A stretch of DNA of 32,788 nucleotides from Actinomadura formosensis NBRC 14204. GTDB lineage: Bacteria; Actinomycetota; Actinomycetes; Streptosporangiales; Streptosporangiaceae. The notes under the pieces were generated by a model. It saw only the letters and a list, made by a program, of their open reading frames with translations, searched no databases and was not told the DNA's origin. The stretch is taken from contig NZ_BCQQ01000081.1 of assembly GCF_001552155.1 (NCBI RefSeq), positions 1 through 32,788 on the forward strand, in the 5' to 3' direction. Below are positions 1 through 6,173 of the stretch, piece by piece. A program made the position numbers and the translations under genes. Each line of letters opens with the position of its first letter. The first letter of the stretch is position 1.

Positions 1-19
1 GACCGGCGGCCCGCCGCGC

Positions 20-781
20 TCAGTACCCCGCGCCGGTCAGCATGCCGCCGTCCACCAGGACCTCGCTGCCGGTGCAGTAGGACGAGTCGTCCGAGGCCAG
101 GTAGACGATCAGGCCCGAGACCTCCTTGGAGTTGCCCATGCGGCCTAGGGGCAGCGCCTTGAGGAACGCGTCGGCGCTGTCGACCGTGGCCGCGACGACG
201 TCGTCCTGCATGGACAGGGGCGTCAGCACGCCGCCGGGATGGACGGAGTTCACCCGGATGCCGTACTGCCCGAGCTCGCGGGCGGCGGACTTGGTCAGGC
301 CGCGGATGCCGAACTTGCTGGCGCTGTAGGCGGCGAGGCCGGCCGCCCCGATGAAGCCCTCGGTGGACGACACGTTGACGATCGAGCCGCCGCCCGCCTC
401 GCGCATCGGCCCGGTGACCGTCTTCACCCCGAGCCACTGGCCGATCAGGTTCACCTCCAGGATCCGGCGGAACTCGTCCAGCTCCATGTCCTCGATGCGC
501 TTGTGCCGGATGATCCCGGCGTTGTTGACGAGGACGTTCAGCGCCCCGAACGTCGACGTCGCGGTCTCGACGGCCGCGTCCCAGTCCTGCGGCGACGACA
601 CGTCCATCCGGACGAACCGGACGGCGTCTCCGAGTTCGGCGGCGAGCTTGGCGCCCTCCTCCTCCAGGACGTCGCCGAACACGACCTTGGCGCCCTCGTC
701 CAGGAACCGGCGCACGTGCGCCTTGCCCATCCCGCGCGCGCCGCCGGTGATCAGCGCCACCTTCCCGTCAAGCTGCCCCAT
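20..781 (-). CDS. SDR oxidoreductase, 3alpha/20beta-hydroxysteroid dehydrogenase-like
   Basis: Classical short-chain dehydrogenase of 253 aa, predicted to be a cytosolic NAD(H)-dependent alcohol/ketone oxidoreductase. The Rossmann glycine motif TGGARGMG is at residues 12-19, Asp37 fits NAD preference, NNAG is at 86-89, and the catalytic set is Asn111, Ser139, Tyr152 and Lys156. The C-terminal VDGG is typical. From memory the N-terminal half resembles actinobacterial 3alpha,20beta-hydroxysteroid dehydrogenase (mycobacterial FabG3), so a steroid or other hydrophobic alcohol is the likely substrate. That is inference; the fold is certain but the substrate is not. The start is ATG at 781, because GAGGAG lies 5 nt upstream; a TTG codon directly before it is an alternative. 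It lies 69 bp downstream of a TetR gene on the same strand but has its own promoter and operator candidate. Confidence 0.93.
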   Translation of the reverse strand: MGQLDGKVALITGGARGMGKAHVRRFLDEGAKVVFGDVLEEEGAKLAAELGDAVRFVRMDVSSPQDWDAAVETATSTFGALNVLVNNAGIIRHKRIEDMELDEFRRILEVNLIGQWLGVKTVTGPMREAGGGSIVNVSSTEGFIGAAGLAAYSASKFGIRGLTKSAARELGQYGIRVNSVHPGGVLTPLSMQDDVVAATVDSADAFLKALPLGRMGNSKEVSGLIVYLASDDSSYCTGSEVLVDGGMLTGAGY

Positions 782-813
782 CAACGCTCCTCGTCGCCCG
801 TTGCCACCCCGCT

Positions 814-843
814 AACCTAGCGAACGCTTGGTCAATGCAACAA
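814..843 (-). promoter_or_regulatory. Predicted sigma70-type promoter of the SDR gene
   Basis: Read on the minus strand: TTGTTG (838-843), an 18-bp spacer, then TAGGTT (814-819), which fits TAnnnT. Transcription would start about 25 nt upstream of the SDR ATG, leaving room for its GAGGAG ribosome-binding site. Prediction from sequence only. Confidence 0.5.
815..832. promoter_or_regulatory. Candidate TetR operator in the SDR promoter
   Basis: The 18-bp imperfect palindrome ACCTAGCGAACGCTTGGT has a 2-bp centre and one mismatched pair. It overlaps the -10 hexamer and spacer of the SDR promoter, where a bound repressor would block RNA polymerase. The adjacent TetR gene (851-1423) is the most likely owner. 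It also matches 8 of the 10 fixed bases of the KstR2 consensus AnCAAGnnCTTGnT (at 819-832), so the second TetR in the window is an alternative. Confidence 0.5.
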
Positions 844-850
844 GGCGCCC

Positions 851-1423
851 CTACCCGGTGCGGAGGCCGTCGAAGAGCAGGGTCAGCATGCGGTCCGCGT
901 ACGCGCCGGGCTCGGGGGCGCGCTCGGACGCGACACCGATCGCGTTGGTGAGCCGCAGCAGGTCGTGCGGGTCGATCTCGGTGCGGATCGTCCCCGCCCG
1001 CTGAGCCCGGTCCAGGAGCCGGCCGAGCGCGTCGCAGATCGCGGCGGCCGCGGCGCCGAGGCCGGTGTCCGCCCACTCCGCCGACATCGCCTCGATGATC
1101 ACGGTGGACGTGCCGCGCGGGGTCGCCGCGCCCGCGAGATAGGTCCGCAGCCAGCGTCCGAGCGCGGTCTCGGCGTCCTCGGGCCCGGTCAGCAGATCCT
1201 CGGCGTGCGCGAGGAGACCGTCGATCCGCTCCCGCAGGACGGCGTGCAGCAGCGCGTCGCGGGTGGGGAAGTGCCGGTACAGCGTCCCCGACCCGACGCC
1301 CGCGCGCTTGGCGATGTCGTCGAGGGACGCGCCCGTGCCGTGTTCCATGAAGGCGGTGCGGGCGGTCGTGATGAGTCGCTCATAGTTGCGGCGGGCGTCG
1401 GCCCGCATCGGCCGGGTGTCCAT
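851..1423 (-). CDS. TetR family transcriptional regulator
   Basis: 190-aa TetR repressor. The N-terminal helix-turn-helix is clear: ASLDDIAKRAGVGSGTLYRHF at about residues 32-52, with the typical GTLYRHFPTRDALL continuation. The C-terminal ligand-binding part, about 75-190, is all helical. It belongs to the broad class with SbtR-like C-terminal domains; the ligand cannot be predicted. The start is ATG 1423. ATG 1408 is possible, and an upstream in-frame extension to 1609 is Pro/Arg-rich and unlikely. No good ribosome-binding site is seen at either start. The neighbouring SDR gene, with a palindrome in its promoter, is the probable target. Confidence 0.9.
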   Translation of the reverse strand: MDTRPMRADARRNYERLITTARTAFMEHGTGASLDDIAKRAGVGSGTLYRHFPTRDALLHAVLRERIDGLLAHAEDLLTGPEDAETALGRWLRTYLAGAATPRGTSTVIIEAMSAEWADTGLGAAAAAICDALGRLLDRAQRAGTIRTEIDPHDLLRLTNAIGVASERAPEPGAYADRMLTLLFDGLRTG

Positions 1424-1505
1424 GGGCACCGTCCAGCGGTGTGGCGGATGGCCCGGGGGCTCCGCCTGGCTTTCGGACGAGCCTGCCATCTCCGCGGGCG
1501 GCGCG

Positions 1506-2192
1506 CTACCCGGCCAGGGCCTCCCGGGACAGCCGGTCGGCTCGGCGCGTGGTCTCCGGCAGCCGGTATTCGGGCGTGAGGGCGAGGACGTTCCGGCACG
1601 CCGTATCAAGGTCGGTGCGGTGACCGACGGACACGAACACCGGCTTCACGCCGTCCCGCGTGCGCAGAACCCGCCCGACGACCTCGGCGCCGTCCATCAG
1701 CGGGCTGGAGTCACCGCGCCGCGGACCCGGCTGCTCGTACGTGCCGATGAAGGCGGTCTTGCCGACGCCTATGGCCGGCAGTCCGGTCAGGACCCCCAGA
1801 TGGCAGGCGAGCCCGAACCGCCGGGGATGCGCGACCCCGAACCCGTCGCAGACGAGCAGGCCGGGCGTTGCCCTGAGGTTGCGGAGCGCGTCCAGCAGCG
1901 TCGGCAGCTCCCGGAACGCGAACAGGCCCGGTACGTACGGAAACGCGGCCGTGCCGACGGCCACCGACTCCTCCAGCACCTCCAGCGTCGTGCCGTCCAG
2001 GACGACCACGGCGGCGGCCAGCGGTGTCCCGACACCGCCGCCGTCGCCCGCGTAGGAGACGTCCAGCCCCGCGACCGTGCGCGGCCGGACCGGCCCGGGG
2101 ACGTCCGGTTCGAGCATCGCGCGCAGCCGGTCCTGGATCGCCTCCGCCTCCTCGGCCGTCGACGGCCAGGGGTGCAGGTCACGTATCTCCAT
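1506..2192 (-). CDS. nfi: Endonuclease V (deoxyinosine 3' endonuclease)
   Basis: 228-aa DNA repair nuclease that cleaves the second phosphodiester bond 3' to deoxyinosine. All family signatures are present: AGLDVSY with metal ligand Asp44, the wedge motif PYVPGLFAFRE with Tyr86 and Glu95, CDGFGVAHPRRFG with Asp116, GVGKT at 142-146, and KPVFVSVGHR with His191. The length matches the family. The start is ATG 2192. There is no clear Shine-Dalgarno, but TAGACA lies 7 nt upstream on the minus strand, so the mRNA may be leaderless. The TetR gene downstream on the same strand starts 83 bp beyond its stop, so cotranscription is possible but not required. Confidence 0.95.
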   Translation of the reverse strand: MEIRDLHPWPSTAEEAEAIQDRLRAMLEPDVPGPVRPRTVAGLDVSYAGDGGGVGTPLAAAVVVLDGTTLEVLEESVAVGTAAFPYVPGLFAFRELPTLLDALRNLRATPGLLVCDGFGVAHPRRFGLACHLGVLTGLPAIGVGKTAFIGTYEQPGPRRGDSSPLMDGAEVVGRVLRTRDGVKPVFVSVGHRTDLDTACRNVLALTPEYRLPETTRRADRLSREALAG

Positions 2193-2252
2193 GCGTCCGT
2201 GTCTACACGGTCGGGACAGCGAGGCGCGGGCGGCCTCGGCCGCTGGGTGCCG

Positions 2253-3902
2253 CTAGCGGCCGAGGTGGTGGACGGGTTCGGCCAGCGGCTCTTCCGTCCG
2301 CTGGGGCAGGCGGGTGCGGCCGAACTCCAGGGTCAGCAGCGCGGCGGCCAGCAGGCCGATGTCGAACCAGGAGCGGAAGACGACGTTGCGCGGCTTGTAG
2401 GACGGCCTGAACTTCTTGTTGAACAGATACAGGGACTCGACGGCGATCCACGGGTCCAGCAGGCGGAGGGCGTGGTAGCCGGCCTTCTCCAGGGGGCCGC
2501 GCTCGTCGTTGTCGAGGAGTTCGCGGAACGCGGCGAAGTTCAGCGAGACGACGCCGTGGCCGTGCTCGGCCGCGTACTCGATCATCTCGACGATGAGGCG
2601 CTCGTTGACGCCGTTGGGGCCGCCGGGGCTGCGGCGCATCGCGTCCAGGCTGAGGCCCTCGCCGGCGGTGACGTAGCGCTGGAACGCGATGGGCTCCTCG
2701 CCCGCGTCGTAGGCGATCGCGACGATGGCCCCCGGGTGGTAGCCGGTGAGCAGTTCGTCCAGATTCATGGCGAAGCCGCGTTCGGCCGCGCCGCCGAGCG
2801 AGCGGGCCGCGACGTCCAGCAGCCGGTCGCGCAACGCCGGGGACAGTTCGTTCTCCGGGACGATCCGGGAGGTGACCCCGGTGTTCTCCGTGCGCTTCAC
2901 CGCCTGGCGGACGTTGCGCATCCGGCGGCCGGTCAGCGTGAACTCGGCGGGCCGGATGACGACCTCGTCGCCGAAACCGATCGTCCGGCACCGCCCCCAG
3001 GCGGGGAGGATGCCGTCGCTCGCGCCGAGGACGGCCGGGCGCCACCCCGCCGTCCGGCACATCGCGAGGAACGCGCGGACGGCGTCGGCGTGCGAGGCGG
3101 GGTCGCCGGCCGGGTCGCCGCCCGCGACCGCGACGCCGAACAGGACGCGGTAGCCGATCGCGGCCCGGCCGTCCGCGCTGAACACGTACGCCTTGTCGCG
3201 GCGCAGCGCGAACGGGGCCAGGGTGTCGGAGCCGGGATGCGCGACGAGGTGCGCGACGCGGCGGCGTTCTGATGCGTCGCCGGGGGGCGGCGGGGGGTCG
3301 GGCGCGAGCAGCGTGGTGACCAGGACGAGGAGCCCGGCGGCGCCGGCGAGGCCGAGCACGCCGGGCAGCCAGGACGCGCCGTCCAGCGGCGCCCCGGTGG
3401 AACCGAGGCCGGCCGCGACGTCGCCGACCGACCGGACCGACACGCCGCCGAACAGCAGCGAGCCGGAGACGGCGGCGACCACCAGCAGCGCGCCCGTCTT
3501 CACCGCGGTGCGGACCCGTTCGTGGTGCGGGCGCACCGGGAACCGGGCGCGCTCCAGCCACAGCCCGCCGAGGGCCGCGGCGAGGAGCGGCAGCCGCCAC
3601 GGCGGGTCCTCGCCGGTGACGACGGCGAGCAGGCCGAGCGCGATCAGCACGACGAGGCCGTACCAGGCGGCGCGGCGGCGCAGCAGCACGCCGCGGGCGA
3701 CGAGCGCGAGCGCCAGCGCCAGCGCGATGGCGTGCGCGTGGATGAGCGGGCCGCCGGTGACCAGCCGGGACAGCCGGCCGAGCCAGTGCGGGGACCCGGG
3801 CAGCGCCGGCACCGCGATCAGCACGGCGATGAGCGCCGTGGCCAGTGCGAGCGGCCAGACGGGCCGTGCCGCCGCGCGCACGGCCGGTTTCCCCGGTTCC
3901 AC
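2253..3902 (-). CDS. DUF2156 membrane protein, MprF/LysX-type aminoacyl-lipid synthetase-like
   Basis: 549 aa. The N-terminal part has about six hydrophobic helices (roughly 15-34, 54-72, 78-95, 100-116, 134-152, 185-205). A cytosolic DUF2156 GNAT-like domain (about 215-530) follows, with family features such as GFGDEVVIR, NVRQAVKRTENTG and the C-terminal LYLFNKKFRPSYKPR. This domain is related to the C-terminal part of MprF, which transfers an amino acid from aminoacyl-tRNA to phosphatidylglycerol. Lipid aminoacylation is therefore plausible but unproven. The large flippase half of MprF is missing. The start is GTG 3902, with GGAGGTG 6 nt upstream; a TTG at 3932 would add 10 residues but has a poorer site. 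Confidence 0.85.
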   Translation of the reverse strand: MEPGKPAVRAAARPVWPLALATALIAVLIAVPALPGSPHWLGRLSRLVTGGPLIHAHAIALALALALVARGVLLRRRAAWYGLVVLIALGLLAVVTGEDPPWRLPLLAAALGGLWLERARFPVRPHHERVRTAVKTGALLVVAAVSGSLLFGGVSVRSVGDVAAGLGSTGAPLDGASWLPGVLGLAGAAGLLVLVTTLLAPDPPPPPGDASERRRVAHLVAHPGSDTLAPFALRRDKAYVFSADGRAAIGYRVLFGVAVAGGDPAGDPASHADAVRAFLAMCRTAGWRPAVLGASDGILPAWGRCRTIGFGDEVVIRPAEFTLTGRRMRNVRQAVKRTENTGVTSRIVPENELSPALRDRLLDVAARSLGGAAERGFAMNLDELLTGYHPGAIVAIAYDAGEEPIAFQRYVTAGEGLSLDAMRRSPGGPNGVNERLIVEMIEYAAEHGHGVVSLNFAAFRELLDNDERGPLEKAGYHALRLLDPWIAVESLYLFNKKFRPSYKPRNVVFRSWFDIGLLAAALLTLEFGRTRLPQRTEEPLAEPVHHLGR

Positions 3903-4059
3903 GAAGGACACCTCCGCTGAGCCCCCAACCAAGATCCTTTGGAACTCATTCCCTGGGCCGGGCGTCGATCACGCCTCTCAGGGCGGCCCGCGGTCGCAAG
4001 CGCAGACCGCTCACCGATCTCTTGCCCCGCCGGACGCCCGACGAACCGGTACCCTCCAG

Positions 4060-4518
4060 ATGATGAAGCGGCTCCTGCTCGTCCATCACACGCCGTCCCC
4101 GTCCGTGCAGGCGATGGTGGAGGCGGTGCGCGCGGGCGCGTCCACCGACGAGGTCGAGGGCGTGGAGCTCGTGACCCGGGCGGCGCTGACGGCCTCCGCC
4201 GTGGACGCCCTGGAGGCGGACGGGTACCTTCTCGGCTCGCCGGTCAACCTCGGCTACCTCTCCGGGGCGCTCAAGCACTTCTTCGACCAGATCTACTACC
4301 CGTGCCTGGAGGAGACGGGCCGCCGCCCGTTCGGGGCGTTCCTGCACGGCAACAACGACGCCACCGGCGCCTTGCGCGCTCTCGACGCCATCACGACCGG
4401 GCTCGGATGGAAGGCCGTCCAGCCGCCGGTCGTGGTGACGGGGGAGCCCGGCAAGGCCGACCTGGAGGCGTGCTGGGAGCTCGGCGCGATCACGGCGGCG
4501 GAGCTCGGTTCCGGCTGA
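4060..4518 (+). CDS. Flavodoxin-like / NADPH-dependent FMN reductase family protein
   Basis: 152 aa, predicted cytosolic flavodoxin fold. The N-terminal strand and phosphate-binding loop read LLLVHHTPSPSVQAM (about 5-19). The second FMN loop, LLGSPVNLGYLSGALKHFFD, is at about 63-82, and FLHGNNDATGALRAL follows. These are hallmarks of small FMN-binding oxidoreductases of the NAD(P)H quinone reductase/flavodoxin class. The substrate is unknown. The start is ambiguous between tandem ATGs at 4060 and 4063. TACCCT at 4050-4055 is a -10-like element 7 nt before 4063, suggesting a leaderless transcript from the second ATG. The next gene (Dabb) starts 29 bp downstream. Confidence 0.88.
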   Translation: MMKRLLLVHHTPSPSVQAMVEAVRAGASTDEVEGVELVTRAALTASAVDALEADGYLLGSPVNLGYLSGALKHFFDQIYYPCLEETGRRPFGAFLHGNNDATGALRALDAITTGLGWKAVQPPVVVTGEPGKADLEACWELGAITAAELGSG

Positions 4519-4547
4519 CCGGAGGCCGCCACCGATAGTTTGCCCGC

Positions 4548-4847
4548 ATGAGTGGTTTCCGTCATGTGGCGATGTTCAAGTGGGTCGAGGGAACGACGAC
4601 CGGCCAGCAGGACGAGGTCGCGGCGAAGCTGGGTGAGCTGCCCGGCCTCATCCCGGAGATCAAGGTGTACAGCACGGGGGTGAACGCGGGCGTGAACCCC
4701 GGCGGCTATGAGTTCGCGATCGTCGCGGACTTCGCCGACCGCGACGCCTACCTCGTCTACCGCGACCATCCCGCGCACCGCGCGGTGCTCGACGAGTTCA
4801 TCACGCCGATCGTGGCCGAGCGCGCCGCCATCCAGTACGAGATGTGA
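4548..4847 (+). CDS. Dabb family (stress-responsive A/B barrel) protein
   Basis: 99-aa dimeric alpha/beta ferredoxin-like barrel. The family pattern is clear: an N-terminal FRHVAMFKW strand, a central GYEFAIVADFADRDAYLVY strand-helix, and the YRDHPAHRAV motif near residues 65-74. Dabb proteins occur as small enzymes or binding proteins in diverse pathways; no specific substrate can be named. No Shine-Dalgarno is visible. Instead TAGTTT (4536-4541) lies 6 nt before the ATG, indicating leaderless transcription and hence its own promoter, separate from the flavodoxin gene. Confidence 0.9.
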   Translation: MSGFRHVAMFKWVEGTTTGQQDEVAAKLGELPGLIPEIKVYSTGVNAGVNPGGYEFAIVADFADRDAYLVYRDHPAHRAVLDEFITPIVAERAAIQYEM

Positions 4848-4862
4848 CGGAGAGTAAAACCG

Positions 4863-4876
4863 AGCAAGCGCTTGTG
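4863..4876. promoter_or_regulatory. KstR2-like operator upstream of the response regulator
   Basis: AGCAAGCGCTTGTG contains the perfect palindrome CAAGCGCTTG and matches 9 of the 10 fixed bases of the published KstR2 consensus AnCAAGnnCTTGnT. It overlaps the -35 element of the promoter predicted at 4872-4900. A KstR2-like regulator is encoded at 8303-8968. Confidence 0.5.
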
Positions 4877-4900
4877 CTTGAACGATTTTCGGGTTAGTTT
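4872..4900 (+). promoter_or_regulatory. Predicted promoter ahead of the response regulator
   Basis: TTGTGC (4872-4877), a 17-bp spacer, then TAGTTT (4895-4900). Transcription would start near 4907, leaving about 128 nt of leader before the ATG at 5035. An alternative closer -10 is TAACGT at 4992-4997. Confidence 0.45.
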
Positions 4901-4910
4901 CGACAGAGAC

Positions 4911-4948
4911 GCCCGCTGGGGACGGATCGCGCCCCGTTCCCGGCGGGC
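4911..4948 (+). other. Stem-loop in the leader of the response regulator gene
   Basis: GCCCGCTGGG (4911-4920) pairs with CCCGGCGGGC (4939-4948), one pair being G-T, and an inner ACGG/CCGT helix extends it. It lies just downstream of the predicted start site near 4907. It could be leader RNA structure or a factor-independent terminator for the Dabb gene; no T-run follows. Confidence 0.45.
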
Positions 4949-5034
4949 GGCATACGCTCCGGACCGTCCCCCGGCGTGGGCGCGACGTCGTAACGTTGCG
5001 GCGTGAGCCACACTCCCGACGGGCGGAACACCCG

Positions 5035-5709
5035 ATGATCCGCGTGCTGCTCGCCGACGACCAGTCCCTCGTGCGGGCCGGCTTCCGCTCGCTGCTCGCC
5101 GACGGCGAGGACATCGAGGTGGTGGGCGAGGCCGACCACGGCGCCGAGGCCGTCGCGCTGGCCCGCGAGCTGCGTCCCGACGTGATCCTCATGGACATGC
5201 GCATGCCCGAGATGGACGGGCTCGCCGCCACCAGGGTGATCGCCGCCGACCCGGGGCTGCGGGACGTGCGGGTCGTGGTGCTCACCACCTACACCGAGGA
5301 CGAATACGTCTACCAGGCGCTGCGGGCGGGTGCGTCCGGGTTCCTGGTGAAGGACATCGAGCCGGAGGAACTGCTGCGGGCCGTGCAGGTCGTCGCGGGC
5401 GGCGAGTCGCTGCTGGCCCCCGCGGTGACGCGCGCGGTCATCGAGGGCTTCGTCGCGCGGGCCCCCGAACCGCCCCGGCCGCGGGCCGGGGCGCTCGGGA
5501 CGCTCACCGGCCGCGAGCGCGAGGTCGTCCGGCTGGTCGGACGGGGCCTGTCCAACGAGGAGATCGCCGAGCGCCTGCTGGTCAGCCCGTTCACCGCGAA
5601 GACGCACGTCAGCCGGGCCATGGGCAAGGCGGGCGCGCGGGACAGGGCCCAGCTGGTGGTGCTCGCCTACGAGTCGGGACTGGTCACCCCCGGCTCCGCA
5701 GGCTCATGA
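5035..5709 (+). CDS. NarL/LuxR-type two-component response regulator (orphan)
   Basis: 224 aa. The receiver domain (about 1-120) has acidic pocket Asp8/Asp9, phosphoacceptor Asp54 in LMDMRMP, Thr84/85 and Lys106. The LuxR helix-turn-helix (about 155-210) reads TGREREVVRLVGRGLSNEEI and then AKTHVSRAM. It is complete and should be phosphorylatable. No histidine kinase gene lies beside it, although regulators of this type in actinomycetes normally sit directly after their kinase. The start is ATG 5035; an upstream TTG at 4996 would add 13 atypical residues. A KstR2-like site and a promoter lie about 135-170 bp upstream. The 3' end overlaps the convergent small gene by 26 bp. Targets are unknown. 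Confidence 0.92.
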   Translation: MIRVLLADDQSLVRAGFRSLLADGEDIEVVGEADHGAEAVALARELRPDVILMDMRMPEMDGLAATRVIAADPGLRDVRVVVLTTYTEDEYVYQALRAGASGFLVKDIEPEELLRAVQVVAGGESLLAPAVTRAVIEGFVARAPEPPRPRAGALGTLTGREREVVRLVGRGLSNEEIAERLLVSPFTAKTHVSRAMGKAGARDRAQLVVLAYESGLVTPGSAGS

Positions 5710-5914
5710 TCTCCTCGCGGAGCTGCTGCGGCGAGGGAGCCTCCAGCAGCCGCGGGCCCTCCCGCAGCGGCACCATCGCCCACCAGGACCCGGTCGCCTC
5801 GCCGTACCAGACTCGCACCCCCGGGAACTGCTGCTGAAGGCCACGCGCCGTGGCGGCGCGCTGGGCCGCGGGCGTGGGCTCGTCGCGACCGCCGGTGCCC
5901 CGTTGAACCGTCAT
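5684..5914 (-). CDS. Conserved actinobacterial small protein (WYGxxTGxWWA motif)
   Basis: 76 aa, no signal or membrane segment. The centre reads FPGVRVWYGEATGSWWAMVP (about 30-49), followed by a basic-acidic helix PSPQQLREEI. I recall short actinomycete proteins with the same aromatic WYG...WWA core, of unknown function, which supports this being a real gene. The coding signal is also supported by a strong ribosome-binding site, GGGGGGAGGGCGAC, directly before ATG 5914, and by a -10-like CATAAT on the minus strand at 5986-5991. Its last 26 bp overlap the end of the convergent response regulator gene. Confidence 0.75.
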   Translation of the reverse strand: MTVQRGTGGRDEPTPAAQRAATARGLQQQFPGVRVWYGEATGSWWAMVPLREGPRLLEAPSPQQLREEIMSLRSRG

Positions 5915-6054
5915 GTCGCCCTCCCCCCGTAGAACTCTTCAGTGGCAGCATCCCCACGGGCCAAGGCGACACCCCTACTCGGCAAATTATGACTAAGTCC
6001 ACTATGGGGGTTAGGGACGGCGCACAGTGGGATACCGCGCCGGATGTACTCCAA

Positions 6055-6077
6055 CCGAAGTATTCGGACAGCCGAAT
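6055..6077. promoter_or_regulatory. Alternating CCGAA/TTCGG inverted repeats upstream of the MMPL gene
   Basis: Three pentamers alternate: CCGAA, 3 bp, TTCGG, 4 bp, CCGAA. The middle arm can pair with either flank (ATTCGG/CCGAAT is 6 bp on the right). They lie about 100-120 bp upstream of the MMPL start and look like overlapping operator half-sites or a small switchable hairpin. The regulator is unknown. Confidence 0.4.
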
Positions 6078-6173
6078 GACGCCGCCAGCCGGATGCCCCG
6101 GGCGGCGCCGCGGAACCACGCTGGAGCGGACGGTATCCCTCCGAGTGCGGTGCGTCCGCAAAAGGTGGTTCCC

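Noticed and set aside
1..19. CGGCG/CGCCG mini-hairpin after the SDR stop as terminator
   Set aside because: Only a 5-bp stem with a 3-nt loop at the window edge; too weak to support without upstream sequence.
1386..3272. 628-aa plus-strand frame across nfi and DUF2156
   Set aside because: Antisense to two well-supported genes and compositionally shadow-like.
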